From positions 1,192,360 through 1,256,359 of the forward strand of contig RDEW01000001.1 in assembly GCA_011109175.1 (NCBI GenBank): 64,000 nt of DNA, written 5' to 3'. The first letter of the stretch is position 1, and each line of letters starts with the position of its first letter. The translations under genes were made by a program, and so were the position numbers. Below the pieces are notes generated by a model that was given only the letters and a program-made list of their open reading frames with translations, did not search any database and was not told where the DNA came from. Source of the DNA: Dicyema japonicum (Eukaryota; Dicyemida; Rhombozoa; Dicyemidae). Shown here in pieces: positions 36,213 to 48,189 of this stretch.

Positions 36213-36828
36213 TTAGAGTAGCAAACAGTGGGACTTTGTCTTTTTTTTTGAATCGGATAATTGTACGCATTTGACAAATATTTCTCGGAGATTTTCCTTG
36301 GTAAGGGAAGAGCACTCAATGTACCTAGGAAATGTCATAATAACGACACCCTACGGCATTAATTTCATTTGCTGTATTCTCTCCTTCTTCTCTTGAGATG
36401 AAATCACCTCCCTGTGTTCTAAGATCGGATTTAGTTCCCACAAGAATTATAGGGCAGTTTGGTAAGTATAGATTGATCTTGAAATCAGTTTAATAGGTAA
36501 CCTCGGTGACCCACTTTTCAATAATATTGGATAGTGAGGTCCTATCAACCAAGGAAAAGCAAAGGAGGGCGACGTCGGTGTCTGGATATGATAATGGGCG
36601 CAGTTTGTCGTAGTCCTCCTGACCAGCAGTATCAAATATTTTCATTTCATACTAAAATGACTAATCGATACAAACTTCTTTATCCTCCATTTTAAGTGTG
36701 GTAACTTTCGATTCAAACACCGTGGGAATGTAATCGGCAGGAAAGGCTCCATTGCAAAATGTTTCCAGAAGGCAGGTCTTACCGCACCCCCCATCTCCAA
36801 TAGTCACAACCTTGCATCCTTTAATCAT
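36213..36828 (-). CDS. Rho-family small GTPase
   Basis: This is a membrane-anchored switch controlling actin. The start at 36828 gives [20 protein letters not shown] (P-loop GDGxxGKT, G1). Then come the effector loop [13 protein letters not shown] (G2), [17 protein letters not shown] (G3, typical of Rho), VGTKSDLR (G4, TKxD as in Rac/Rho) and YIECSSL (G5). The polybasic tail ends [11 protein letters not shown], a CAAX box predicted to be geranylgeranylated. Three introns of 24-25 nt are needed, including one directly after the 52nd residue. About 185 residues is normal. The short spacer after TKxDLR means the full Rho insert helix is reduced, as seen in divergent Rho proteins. It lies next to a RhoGEF gene at 37771-39591. 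Confidence 0.92.
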
Positions 36829-37251
36829 ATTTATTATATTTACCGATATTTTGAATATAAACGCTATCAATTAACTATTCTAATTAATTTCAATATCGCA
36901 AATCCTCCGAATTCCTCCTTAAATGAGATAGATAATAGAGCCTCATAATCCCCCACTTCAAACAACCGTAATTTTCACTTAAATGTGATTAATTCAGTTT
37001 TTGTGATAAAATGAACCAGGAAATCCTACTTTAACAATTTACGCGAGCAATGCCTTCATGTGATTCACGTGATCGTTTTCTATACATTTGACTAAAATCC
37101 CTTAATTAGACGATGACTTTTTTTCTTGGGGTTCTCGTGGTTAAGAAATACTCCAAGCAAACGAAGACGTGCCGTTAAGAAAATAAGTAAACGAATCAAG
37201 AGAGATGAGCTTAGATTGTCCATGGCTTTGTTAGCTTTAAATTAATATTTT

Positions 37252-37642
37252 ATGCTAAATCAATTGAATTATCCGGAAATGATATTTTATAAGCTATTTA
37301 GCCAGGACAAACCCCGGGATCGAGTCTTGCTTCTGTACACTAGGCTGAAGGTTCTACGATCCTTTGAATTAACGAGGGACGTCGTCATCAATGAATACTT
37401 CTCACTGCGAAAACGGATCGTCTACCAGCAGAACACCTTCTAGTAAGTCTTACACACGTGGCTCTCTAAAAAGTACATTTAAACAAGATTCTAATAATTC
37501 ATATAAGAATAGGAATTTGGAAAACGAAAGCTCTGACCTATATTTGTTAATAATCGATAGGTCTGTGCTACGAATTGCCCTCTTCGTCCTCTTGTGTTCG
37601 TTTGCACTGGGAAAACTTTGGATAAGCAAAGTTTCTAATTAA
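37252..37642 (+). CDS. Unknown protein with C-terminal membrane anchor
   Basis: Two frames joined by a 31-nt GT..AG intron (37443-37473) give about 119 residues. The protein is MLNQLNYPEMIFYKLF, a charged region (RVLLLYTRLKVLRSFELTRD), an Asn/Ser/Lys linker, then a hydrophobic helix near the end (IALFVLLCSFALGKLWI) and a stop at 37640-37642. The plan is that of a tail-anchored membrane protein. I do not recognise the family. It may have further exons upstream, since 37100-37230 also contains a basic open stretch. Confidence 0.5.
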
Positions 37643-37770
37643 AAGAAGAGGGGATATCAATGTTTATGGTTTGGATCACATAAGGGGTAACTTTGGTAAA
37701 ACAAGGGAATTATTATAATAATGGTAACTCTCCTATTTTTATTAACTAAAAATGTAATTCACGTCCGGAT

Positions 37771-39591
37771 CTAACCCAACGCCTTTTTCCAGGATTCGAA
37801 GGTCTCCTTGTCGACTTTGAATTTCAACTCCACGACATCGGAGTTGAGCTCAATTTGATAACTCTGTGATTCGTGCACTTTTTTGCAGGTTTTTAGATTT
37901 ATAACGACAATTATATCATTATTCTGACAAAATCATTAATTCAAGCATACTCTTATTAAATATTCCAATTCTGTTTTATTTTTGGTGTCATCGCACTTGT
38001 AAATGTACAAATACTTAGCAGTGCAAATCCCTAGTACTTCTGTTCTCTGTCCCGGTCTGTTCAGCACTACAAACCCCCATTTTAGGACGTTTTCTATTGT
38101 CTCATTCATGCGACTGGTGGAGTAAAGTATATTTAGACAAACCATAAATATTCTGAGGTCGGTTTCGTGGATGCGTCCGAAATATTGGACAATACCTCAG
38201 TTAGTTTCTCCATCGATACTTTTCTGGCATCTCCCAGGATCTCAGATAATTTCTACAAAAATCACACAACTGAAAACGTTCATAAATTCAGTCTTTGATT
38301 CTTCAGAACTGAAAGTCAGTTGAATGATAACCTGCAAGTGAAGAGGATGTGTTTGTTGAGGGTTTTAATGTACACGGTTGGTTCTGTGTGGGAATCCCCA
38401 TAATAGACAATATTCTCGTTGGAAAGTTCTTCGGTGACTTTAAAGGTTCTGTTTGAGTTTTTAATGCACACGAGAACAAATCCCAAAGTCTGATTAAAGA
38501 ATAAAAATCACCAAAAAAATATATGAGAGCTTATTAGAGCGTCCTTTAGTAGAGACCGATATCTCTGATTCGTATAAAAAGTCGACTGTGGTGTCGTAGA
38601 ATCTCTGAGTGGCCCCGGTTATGAGGGATTTGGTCAAAATAGCCTTCTGGAATTGTTGCTTTGAACTAATAGGAGAAATTGTACAATTATATTCATGTTA
38701 TAGTCAGTATGAGTCACTGCATTTACTATCAACTTCATGGCATCTAGGAATTATTGGGGATCTCACCATTTGTAGGTGTTATGTCCTTGTGGTTATCTGG
38801 AAGAGCCTCCACATATCCTAAACTAACTTCAATCATTATACTTTTAAGCAAAAGTTCATATCTGGGGACCCTTTGGGCTAACTCCAGCATGTGGTCCTCA
38901 ATCGACAATGCAGGGTTATCGGAGGATGACTTGACCTTCTGGAGAATGCTGCAGAAATGTTGATTCTTCTTTCTGTACTCGTCAATGAGTTGTATCGACT
39001 TATCGAATGAGGTCAAAAACTCGGAATAAATTTTCATAAACGGAGCCTTTTCCTTAAAAAGCTTTCCAATTGACAGATTGTAGGTTCTTAGCATAAATAT
39101 GACCGATACGGTTTGGAAGAGCACTCTATCATCTCAGGGAGGATAAAGTCCTTGTGGAAGTTATATATGCTTGATAGATTTGAAAAAATTTCGTCAATGT
39201 CTTTCTCCGGAATTGTTTTTTGCAGTTCCGCGTCCGACTTGACTGTCTTGTAATATCCCTGCGACGTTACAAGATGCGTACCTCATAGAGGAGTTTCAGT
39301 TTATTCGTATATGTTGTCTCCGTTTCGACAAATTCTTCCACCAAATACGTTAATTTGCTTTTCTCGATATTCAGCACAAAATAGTACTGGGTTAGAGGAT
39401 TTTGTCTCCAACTTATTCTTCGGCTCTGTAAATGCGCTGTTTCGTTGCTCTTCCGTTGAATCGTTGTGATCAGAAACCATCGTCGGTTGTATTACCACCG
39501 CGTGTGTGGTCTTACTTCGAGACAAATTTAGTTTGTTTTTTTTATTTTTTTCGTTTTTCTTATCAGCAGAAAATTTCAATTCCTTGGGCAT
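37771..39591 (-). CDS. Dbl-family Rho guanine-nucleotide exchange factor (DH-PH-PH)
   Basis: This protein activates Rho GTPases. From ATG 39591 (MPKELKFS) there is a Lys/Ser/Thr-rich N-terminus of about 100 residues. The DH domain follows: TNKLKLLYE, YKTVKSDAELQ, FHKDFILPEM, IGKLFKEKAPFMKIYSEF, then the hallmark QRVPRYELLLK at about 38860. A first PH-like region (38300-38700; VLVCIKNSNRTFKVTEE, then EPTVYIKTLNKH) and a second PH domain (37771-38140; GFVVLNRPGQRTEVLGI ... ETFESWKKALG, with the conserved Trp of the last helix) complete it. Introns are 22-25 nt where clear; the DH-PH junction near 38640-38740 is unresolved. DH-PH-PH without a visible FYVE or FERM domain places it near FARP/FGD. 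The neighbouring Rho GTPase could be a substrate. Confidence 0.82.
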
Positions 39592-39879
39592 CGAAGAACT
39601 CACCGTTCAGGCTATAAATATTAATTAAATGGACGTAATTAAGAATTAAGAGGATGTGATTTACGCTTTCGCTTAATTATTCTTAATAATATATCCGATC
39701 AGATTATAGACCAACATTAGTGATCGCATCAGCCTACTTGGGAGTTAACACTGGGGTTCCCAACGGACTGGACGTTTTCTTCCGTTGGTTCAGGTTGACT
39801 TGTGTGTGACGTTGGAAGGTCTTTGCTTCTGCGACTGTTTTATTTATTAACCTCAGGCTTACAATCTTTGGTAAGCCCA

Positions 39880-40165
39880 GCAAAAAGTCACAATCCAAGG
39901 AAGAATGTCTGCTTGTGGCGACCATCCCCTAATAGTCCATTACAGGTTTCCGCTTCAGAAAAGCGGTGGAGAATTCAATCCAACCTCTTCCATTTTCATC
40001 ACACGTCCCACCGTCGCGGACATCACTTCATTCTTAGGCGTAAGAGTTTTCAGATGGACTTGTCGCCTACGCATCTAAAGATCTGTGAGAAACGAGAAAT
40101 GACCTTTGCTGATTTGAACCCACGACTATTACATCCGATGTCATCAGCCAGAAGGCCCTTCTGCG
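39880..40165 (-). mobile_element. tRNA-derived SINE-like repeat (SINE-2), copy 2
   Basis: The reverse complement starts with CTGATGACATCGGATG, then a B-box-like GTGGGTTCAAATC near 40115-40128, then the body shared with 29895-30270. It also shares the flanking phrase ending in CACAATCCAAGGAAG at its 3' side. Confidence 0.5.
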
Positions 40166-40439
40166 ACTGGGAGAACTGGATACATTTAATTAGATTAATG
40201 TGTGTCTAATGACAGTGTATTCTTAATATGTGACATGCTGGAGTGGTTACCATGCAGGACTAATTACCTGTCATGTGTAATCTGACAGGTGTCATATTTA
40301 ACCTACATTTCTCTCCTATTTTTGACTTTCGCCTATTGAGATTCTTCTCCTATGTTTGACTTTCACCTATTATTGATTCAGTGGAATGTTACTCGAAAAG
40401 TCATCGTCTAATTGCTCTGCCTGCAACATGAGAAATTTG

Positions 40440-42180
40440 AGAAAGTTCGAAATTTTTTGTTCTGCCTAATGGTCACGCGAGTGCATACACCTCCGGAGAA
40501 GACCTTTCCCATTTGGATCTTAACAGTTTAAGAAGAGACTGCATTCTGGAGGCCTGCAAAGAAAGATGCCCATATATATTTGAACTGGTCAATTATTCAT
40601 ACGGAAAGCCTACGTCACTATTGCACGGGGATTTCATGTTCCATCGTCCTCACAACAGGGCGACCCCCTCGGACCACTGCTGTTCTCCCTCGGAATTGAG
40701 AGGATTGCGAAGCTCTCTCGATGCCCACTCAACATATGGTACCTCGATGACGCTGTCTTAGGAGGTCCCCCGGAGACGATCTTCCATGAGTTAGAAGTAT
40801 TCATCCCCGCTTGTCCGAGGTGGGTTTTGAGTTGAATCCAACGAAATGTGAAATAACAAACTGTGGTCTTGCTGACGATGACTTCTCTTCAATTGTTCAA
40901 AATTTTACTCCTTGTTTCCTGGTGGGATTTCGACCCCTGAAAACAAATTGATTTTTCTTGGATCCCCGATCACTAGGAATGCATGAAGCATGTCTTCCTA
41001 GACAAAAAACAACTCCTTTGCGAGTCGCTAGACAGATTACAGCTACTTGACTCACACTCAGCACTATTCCTCATGAAAAGAAGTCTTAACATTCAGAGAA
41101 TCGCCTATTTACTCAGGACAGCCCGTACTATTCCAACTGGAGCAGCTTGAGCATTTTGATTTGTCTTTCCTCCTCAGTCACGGAGCAAATATCGAGACGA
41201 TGCTACATGGAAACAAGCTACACTCTCAGTTAGATTTGGGGGTCTTGGAATCCGTCGTACTTTGGACGTCTCACTTCCTGCTCATCTGTCTTCACTCACG
41301 GCCTGAGAACCTTTAGACAGAAGGATTCTACACTCCCTACCAGAATTCTCAATTTACCAAGATAATCCACGCACGAGAAGCCTGGAATGCCACCAACCTC
41401 CCCCTGCCTCCTTCACAAGACTGCCAGCGAAACCTGGACAATTATTGTGCTGGAAATCATTTGGTCTCTACTGGAATCAACCAATCAGCAACGACGCGCT
41501 TGTTTGCTTTCAGGGGCTTCCCCTGAGAACAGAGCTTGGCTAAACGCCATCCCAATGGAGCTCTGGGCACCTTTCTGGATAATGAATGCGTTAGATGTGG
41601 TATCTCTCTGCGGCTGGGACTGAAAGTATGTGTACCTCACTCGTGCCGATGTGGCATCCTGATAGACTGCTATGGCCTGCACCCTCTCGCCTGCAAGAAG
41701 AGCGCTGACAGATCTCCAAGGCACAAGGTTCTGAATGAGATTGTCAGCGGCTATGGATGCTGCTGGATACTCGGACATTTTTGAACCGATCAGGTTATGC
41801 AGAAGTGACAAGAAACGACCGGTCGGGATGACCATATTTTCTTTTGAGACCGAGAAACCACTTGTTTGAGATGATATGTACAGCCACGTTCGCCCGAACA
41901 ATATTCACGAGTGCGCTTCAAGGGCCTTCTGCAGCCGTCAAGGCGGAAAAGGCCAAACTCGAAAAATACGTTGACCTTCCCGATAATGTCAAATTTGTTC
42001 CCCTTGCTATGGAGACTTCCGGATCCTACTCCCACTCTACACTCGAGTTTTTCAGACGTCTTGGAAACCTGATCACCTCATGCACTGGAGATCTCCGCGA
42101 ACGCCGCTGGCTGTTTGAGCGAATTTCTCTCGCAATTCTGGAGGGAACAGCACGCAGTGAGGGCGGCAACTAACTAACTT
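40440..42180 (+). mobile_element. Family P LINE, RT and restriction-like endonuclease part (copy 2)
   Basis: RT pieces are LDLNSLRRDCILEACKERCP, YGKPTSLLHGD, and in another frame NIWYLDDAVLGGP with catalytic YLDD near 40740. The C-terminal endonuclease region follows: CVRCGISLRLGL, then CRCGILIDCYGLHPLACKKS and RSPRHKVLNEIV (41560-41750), with a C..CG..D..G.H...C......RH...N pattern. Next come LVWDDM near 41870 and the end, ETSGSYSHSTLEFFRRLG. The C-terminal pattern is seen in restriction-like endonuclease LINEs. Many indels and stops are present. Confidence 0.72.
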
Positions 42181-42184
42181 ATGT

Positions 42185-42440
42185 TTTTATTTATTTTTAT
42201 TTATTTAACACCCAAGACCACGGTAAAACCAAAACTGACCATCACGTGATCCCGATGCGCTCCGCCAAAATCCTCATTCTTTCCCGGTGCTCCTCCCTCG
42301 TACCTACACAAGCTCGTACAGGGCGGCTGACTGTATTTACTGTATGTTTTGTCTTTGTGTCTAAAAAAATTAAACCACATTTCGAATAAGGAATATTTAA
42401 ATCATTTTCTCGCATTTTTTTAATTTCATTATTGGACAAG
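42185..42440 (-). mobile_element. LINE 3' end with TAAATAAATA tail
   Basis: The minus strand encodes RACVGTREEHRERMRILAER then IGIT and stop, the same C-terminal phrase type as at 30440 (GTMEDHRRRMAQLIARTGIT). The tail GTTTTACCGTGGTCTTGGGTG with AT-rich repeats follows. The same tail is found at 1269-1305 and near 8220. Confidence 0.6.
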
Positions 42441-42959
42441 GATGTGTGCTAAGGATTTTAGTGCCTTTCTGTTAATTAATAGGTTAAACATATTTTGAAT
42501 ACGGTCTGCAAGTCATTGTGCCGACGGTTGAATATGCCGGTTCTGCCTAGAGATTCACTATTTCTTCTACGAGGGTCGAGCGTATGAACTCTCTCAGACG
42601 GAAGATCATGAAGCATATGCATTCGGACTCCACATCCATCCCCAGTCTCTTTTCAGAGGAGACGACTGGGATCACTTTATTGATTCTTTCTTTCTTGGTG
42701 GTCTTGGGGGTTTTAAAATAAAATAAATACGGGTCAATAACAAAAGTTCTAACCCTAACCCCTAATCCATGACCCCAATCCTAATGCACACAATAGCTTA
42801 TGCTCTGCTTATAAATAGTCATTCCTGAATCAACAAGTTAATCAGTGTTCACACTCATATTTTGCCATAAAAAGAAATGTTATTGAAGTCGTTAAAGATT
42901 GTTCAGTATTCAGGTTTTCCATTCCTCTTAAATTGTGAAATTAATACAGTTCATAGATT

Positions 42960-43145
42960 TCTGACTTTAATCATCATGGTATTGCTTCTAGACCAAATGA
43001 ACGATTCCAAGTGGACTTAATCGATGTCAAAAATTTGAGTACTTCAACTGAAGACTACAAATGGATTTTAACTGTAATCGATGTATATACAGTAAATATG
43101 CCATATGACTTTAAAGTAGGAGATAAAGTATTTTGATCATTCCTT
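42960..43145 (+). pseudogene. Retroelement-type integrase fragment with internal deletion
   Basis: The frame reads RPNERFQVDLIDVKNLSTST then YKWILTVIDVYT, the start of a DDE integrase core (first Asp in DLID, second region TVIDVYS). It then jumps straight to NMPYDFKVGDKVF, a chromodomain- or SH3-like C-terminal integrase motif. The catalytic third acidic residue is absent. It could come from an LTR, Ginger or Polinton-type element. It is a remnant only. Confidence 0.65.
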
Positions 43146-43153
43146 GGTAAAGC

Positions 43154-43740
43154 ATGGAACCCGTCGTTAAGACAACCGTTCTGAGATGCCTCATCAACCA
43201 GCTGGAATTACTAATTTTATCAAATAATCGCCTATTATCTGTTACAACTCTCTATACCTCGGACAAAAGATTGTCGAACAGGACAATAGAAGTCACTGCG
43301 GAGGGAAGAGCATTGCCTTCCAAATGGCAAAAAATATTGGGTCTGACTTTCGATACACACATGAACTTTACGAGACACGTCACTAACGTGCTGAATAAAT
43401 GTGAGAAGAAAATCAACCTTCTGAAATTCCTGACAGGTCTATGGAAAATTGGACATCACCCTATACTTAAAACGCTCTACTCACAGTACATCGAACCATG
43501 CATTTCATATGCGTGTACTTCATGGGGACCACTGGCCTCTTATACGAACATCCAGAAAATCTCCGTAACCCAGAAAAGGGCCTTCAAAATGACTGAGAGA
43601 TGCATACAGGGGAAAAAATCAAATACCGACGCCCATGGAGACACTAATCGAAAAAAACAAAAATTACACAAAAAGGAAGTGCCCGCCCACAACGAACTTG
43701 TGTAGGCTCAAGGGATCAACACCGAGCAAAGATGAGAACC
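43154..43740 (+). mobile_element. Jockey-like LINE reverse-transcriptase C-terminal fragment
   Basis: The 183-codon open frame contains KWQKILGLTFDTHMNFTRHV, NLLKFLTGLWKIGHHPILKT and SQYIEPCISYACTSWGPL, then TQKRAFKMTERC. This is the thumb/connection region of jockey-type elements (LGLTFDxxLxFxxHI, YxxxxxSxxxYACxxW). The same section, more decayed, is at 48195-48300 and 49650-49900. The stretch is unusually open for a remnant, so it is fairly young. Confidence 0.82.
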
Positions 43741-44464
43741 TTGATCCAATTTGTCGGGATCACTTAGTTTAGTTTTTTCGGTTTAACAGTCTTTGAATTA
43801 ATTTTAATTTAATTTTAAAATTTATATACTCAGATTAAAGAGCTTTTAGGAAAATCAAAAGAAGAGAAAGAAAAAAATCAGTAAGAAGATGCAGCAAACA
43901 GCAAAAAAAGATGAGACTGCAAAAAATTGCAACATAATGAACAAAGGAAACTGATGATCTACTCCACGGTTTGTTCGTGTGTTTTCCACATGTCTTGTTT
44001 CCGATTGCATTGTCAGTCATGCCTCCTACCAGATAATACGATATCCTCCCCCGTATATCTGTCGCGGTTGCCTATGTGAGTGTATTGAAAGGTCAGTCTC
44101 TTCGGACGACTTCGAGGATTAGGTACGATTATTTTGCTTTGCTCCATCCACATTATGCATACTCCATAGGAGAGGGAAATAAAAGAAATCACTCACGTCA
44201 ATAGTAAAAGAGAATGTCCACACATTCTCCTCTGGAACTTATTGGCTGACTCCGAAAAGCTGACCTACAGATTCCAAAACCATGAGAAGCCAACATCGAC
44301 TATCTCGGACACACAAAGATTACGAAGTGCAATCCGTCGAAAGCTTTCTGAAGTGGAATCCGTAAGATTCTTGCAGATCAGAACCGAACAGTCCTTACAC
44401 AGCACTTGTTGAGTGACACCAAAGTCCCCCACAACGACCACCGGATTCCGCCTTGCCCTGGACA

Positions 44465-45060
44465 ATTACCTAATCTATTTGTTCTGAAGAGGACGTAAAA
44501 GATGGGATTCTCTTTTTCGTCCCGAGCAGCTGTGGAAGACTTATGAGCTCCGTCCGGGCCACCTCAAAGACAGAATCGTCGAAAATCACAGATATGGAGG
44601 ATTTCAGAGTGAAGTTGCCTGAGAAGAAAGACCGTTACAGGACCATCTGCGAAGATAAATATGAGAGGCTTCTGAACCAATCAAAGACGTCTTTTATGTT
44701 CACTGGAAGATGCGAAAAACGCTACCACCTAGTTGGTAGAATCGGGACCACCTTGATGACGATAGTGTCCGCACCGGTATCTCCATCAGACATGGACTGA
44801 AGATTTGCCAGAATCACAAATGCCGGTGTGGTGGTACCGTCGACTGTTATGGACATCATGCCCTTTCTTGTCGAAGAAGTGCAAGTCGATTCCCAAGACA
44901 TAAGGCGATCAACGGAATTGTTAAGCGAGCCATGGAGTCTTCTGGATACCCCTCCATACTTGAACCTGTTGGCTTTGGCAGAAAAGTCAGAAGACGGCAT
45001 GACGGAATCACAATTTTTCCATTCGAGGAGTGGGTGACCAGTCCAGCACGTCACATAATG
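44465..45060 (+). mobile_element. Family P LINE C-terminal endonuclease fragment (copy 3)
   Basis: In shifting frames: CRCGGTVDCYGHHALSCR near 44820-44880 and SRHKAINGIVKRAMESSGYP near 44885-44945, then ILEPVGFGR and RHDGITIFPFEEW. The D.xGHH.LSC..S..R.RHxxxN pattern with LEP.G..R.DG is the C-terminal restriction-like endonuclease region of this LINE family. The frames are interrupted. Confidence 0.65.
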
Positions 45061-45299
45061 TTGGTTCTCAGCGGTTATTAACTGATGACTTTAAAAGTTG
45101 AATGAAAATAATATTTAGTATTGTACAAAATATAAATATCCACGCTTACAAACAAGCACGATAAAACCCTGAAATGTAACCTTTTATGATAGATCTTGGA
45201 AAACAAGCGTGCGTGAGAGCACGAAAAAAATTTATGAAAATCTAGGCTAGGGCGATAAGTAAAAAAACTCGCTTTTAACGAAGAGCAATACGACCCCCG

Positions 45300-45500
45300 A
45301 AACGGATGCCTACTTTATTGTTGCAGAATACGTTAAAAGTCCCGCTTATTATTGATCACCATATCCTTAAAATGGCCAAGTCTCCACTGCATCCACTTGG
45401 ACCAATCAAATCTTATCTGGAATCCTCCCCAAGATTTGAAAAGAAACCTTCACATTTAAAGGAGTTAATTCAGGATTCCAAGACAAATCATAGGAAGTAG
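45300..45500 (+). mobile_element. Family J LINE 3' fragment
   Basis: The frame ends HHILKMAKSPLHPLGP then SYLESSPRFEKKPSHLKEL and IQDSKTNHRK. It matches the C-terminus of the copies at 23.3 and 30.3 kb. Confidence 0.6.
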
Positions 45501-45904
45501 CTAAGCATTGACATCATTACTCATCACGATAACTCATTTCGTGGTTCTAGTGGTTTATAAAAAAATAATTGGATAAATTACCAAAGATAATAATTACCCC
45601 CATTCTCGTCATGTCTGGGGTTAATTTTTTAATTTATTAATATCTGCAACATTTAAATCCTACTGCCCATCCTACTGCCTCAACCAAGTTCATTCAATGA
45701 CATAGATATGAACTCAAACTTGTGACGTCATACATGAAAACAACGTAAGCGACCCAATATCTAATTTGACAGTAATAAAAAATGTTACAAACTGATTGAG
45801 TTACCCCTCATGATCGCAGAGAAAAGGTTTCGGAAGAGCCATTGCATCATTCTGGTTTCACTCTCCGTGGTTCTGCTGAGGACAAGAACGAACTACTCCT
45901 ACTA

Positions 45905-46142
45905 TTTTTTTAACCCCGGATGCACCGAGAAAAAAGTAAACAACTAATTAAGTGTATCGAGTTTCCACTTCTACAGAAACAGAGTCCATCCGGAATCAAC
46001 ATTAAGAGTAAAAGACTTCCATACTTGCAGTTGTGGAAACCCTCCAGTGGAGTGGGGAGAGCAAATGATCCTTTTACGTGCCGGCCTGGCACTGGGCGCC
46101 ACCTAGACAGGTGATCACATGACGCCACTCTAGTAGGAAGAG
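45905..46142 (-). repeat. Dispersed repeat R1, long copy (inverted relative to 52690-52935)
   Basis: The reverse complement matches 52690-52935 almost throughout. Shared segments are TCATGTGATCACCTGTCTAG, GTGGCGCCCAGTGCCAGGCC, then ...GGAGGGTTTCCA, TTTTACTCTTAATGTTGATT and the end ACACTTAATTAGTTGTTTAC plus CGGTG.ATCCGGGGTTA. Length is about 240 bp. The two copies are in inverted orientation 6.5 kb apart. Confidence 0.85.
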
Positions 46143-46343
46143 AGAGAGAAACGACAAATACATAAAACTTAAACCAATTAGCCACGCGGCGTAACCAGAA
46201 TTTACTAGTATATTTTAGTCTTCAAAGGGAGTGTATTGGAAAGGGGTTCCTTTTTTTCTAAATTTATTTTTATTAATTTGATTAAATAAATTATTATTTA
46301 TAAATTAACTTTCAAATAATGTTAACAATTGCAATTTAAATTA

Positions 46344-47810
46344 ATGGACAAAATAGAGAGATCTACAGTGATAATAATCGGTGATAACTTTATTTATTTA
46401 AGGGAATGGTCCAGTTGGAATGATGACGTCATACTGCCTGGCTGGAAATTGGCCTTACTGGAACGGTCGAAGACATCCAATTCCCTCCATAGATTTACAC
46501 TTGAGGGAGAACCAATCATTTTTTGAGCAATCAGTAGGTTCCTGTTCAATGGCAGATAGAACGGATAGCTCAACTGGGGGAGTTCGTTGGGGGACGTTCA
46601 TCAAGCTCTGTTTGCAACTTTTACGACTGTCTAACTCGTTCCCACGAGTCACACCACACAGATTTTATAAAGTGGGAGTTCAACCCAAACAAAATAATAG
46701 ACCACGTGGTTTTGGGCAGTGATAAACCTGGTGGGTCGTGGACAGTAAGTTATGGAGTGATTTAAGAGGATGGAAAACAGATCTATGAGGATAATCAGCG
46801 TATTCAACGACATTGAACTTCCTGGGATGGAAATTGAGGAGTGGATGAGGTCACAGAAGTGGTAATTTGGTCCTTTAACCACAGTCATAACCTACAGACC
46901 TCTCCTACAGCTTTCTGCAGACCGGCCATAGCTTGTGTGTCCAAATATTACTCTCAGTACCCTTCCGTTGTGGGAATTGAACAATTTCAGAGACCTCCCT
47001 TCATAGTTAGCTGCATTCAGTGGGTCTCCCTTGTCGAAAATCACTGTGAGGTTATTCTCTCAGTTGTATTCAGTCTGAGGTAGAGTCTCCAAAGATGGAA
47101 TGGCAGGTGACTGGGCACTACATCAACGACGGTCGTCAGATGGTCTTCCGAGCCCCATATCTCGTTCTGGCTGTTGGAAGAAGTCACAACAAGAGGAAAC
47201 TCATCGTCGACGTCATAAACGGGAGCAACTGCCCGATTCTGTCCTCTCTTTGTGAACTGACCAGCTACAGCAATCTTCCTGTAGTAATCGTGGGGGCGGG
47301 ACTGCAGGCGGCAGAGCAAATACTAAAATGCGAGCAATTTGGTATTTCAGTGGTACACGTGTACAGGAAGAGGACAGAAGACGTCCTAACAACCTTTGAC
47401 AAGTTCGACCCAGTGACGTACCCCGAGTATGTCCACGCCAGAGACATTATTTCTGCCAAAAAAGTGGAGGACGAGTCTTGGGCCTACAGGGGGTTCGACT
47501 ACTCGATGGTTTCCTCTGTTGATGATGGGAATGTCGTTTGCATAAAGCAAATGGATGATCGAGGATACACACACGTGGATGCATGTGGAATACTTCCCTG
47601 TATTGGGTACGACAACGATGATTTTGCCCATATATGCGGCTTCAACGGTCTCTCCTTGACAGATTCACCAACGAGAGTGAAACTCACTCCAAACTATTTG
47701 TACTGAGCTCCTCAATTGGAAACAAATTTGTGAGGTTTTCCAAGTTGGGAGTTCTGCCTGCAGTGGCTCGCATAATAGAATACGAGAACACGAAGACTAA
47801 CAGAGTGTAA
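46344..47810 (+). CDS. OSGIN: OSGIN-like FAD-dependent oxidoreductase
   Basis: OSGIN1/2 are flavoprotein monooxygenase-like growth regulators of the oxidative-stress response. From ATG 46344 the FAD Rossmann motif VIIIGNGPVG is split by a 22-nt intron. It continues with SYCLAGNWPYWNGRRHPIPS, VVLGSDKPGGSW, FNDIELPGMEIEEW and APYLVLAVGRSHNKRK. The second nucleotide-binding motif VVIVGAGLQAAEQIL, YRKRTEDVLTTFDKFDPVTY with PEYV, ACGILPCIGYDNDD, and the family's C-terminal FVRF (IGNKFVRFSKLGVLPAVA) follow. Introns of 22-26 nt restore the frame. One extra base is needed near 47705 just before the last segment. It converges on the ATP synthase epsilon gene, with 58 bp between stops. Confidence 0.85.
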
Positions 47811-47868
47811 CACATTTTTATTAAAATTTATTAGTAACTGTTAGATTATTTATTCTAAATTAAGTTTA

Positions 47869-48062
47869 TCATGTCATACTTAGCATTTTGCCGTTCTCCC
47901 ATTTGATGAACTTGGCGGCCATTTCCCCCCGCTTTTCTGCCTCTGTCTGGAACTCACTTTTAAGACATTTCCTTAGAACTTGTGCACAGATGTTTGAGTA
48001 GCGAACATAGCTTTGATTGGTTTAATTTATTACCTCAACCCTGCTTCACGCCAGAAAGACAT
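47869..48062 (-). CDS. ATP5F1E: Mitochondrial ATP synthase epsilon subunit
   Basis: This small stalk subunit of F1 ATP synthase sits in the mitochondrial matrix. Two exons joined by a 23-nt intron (48011-48033) give MSFWREAGLSYVRYSNICAQ, then VLRKCLKSEFQTEAEKR and a basic end. The (W)R.AGLSY.RYS.ICA......LK.EF...A pattern is diagnostic. The length, about 56 residues, matches the family (about 51). The start is fixed by the only in-frame ATG. It was missed by simple ORF scanning because the first exon is about 29 nt long. Confidence 0.95.
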
Positions 48063-48189
48063 TACACAACAACGATATTATTTTATTAGATTTGATTAAT
48101 AATTTATTAAAATTATGAAAAAAATATTAGGAACTCTTTTTTATATTATCTCTTAATTTTTAAAATATTATGAAATGGTAGAGAAGATA

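Noticed and set aside
42751-42770. CCCTAACCC telomere-like sequence
   Set aside because: Only about one and a half TTAGGG-type units are present, which is expected by chance. It is no evidence of a telomere or a fusion point.
47041-47319. 92-codon minus-strand ORF and similar frames over the OSGIN-like gene
   Set aside because: The plus strand encodes two dinucleotide-binding motifs and the family C-terminus in the same region; the minus-strand frames are shadows.
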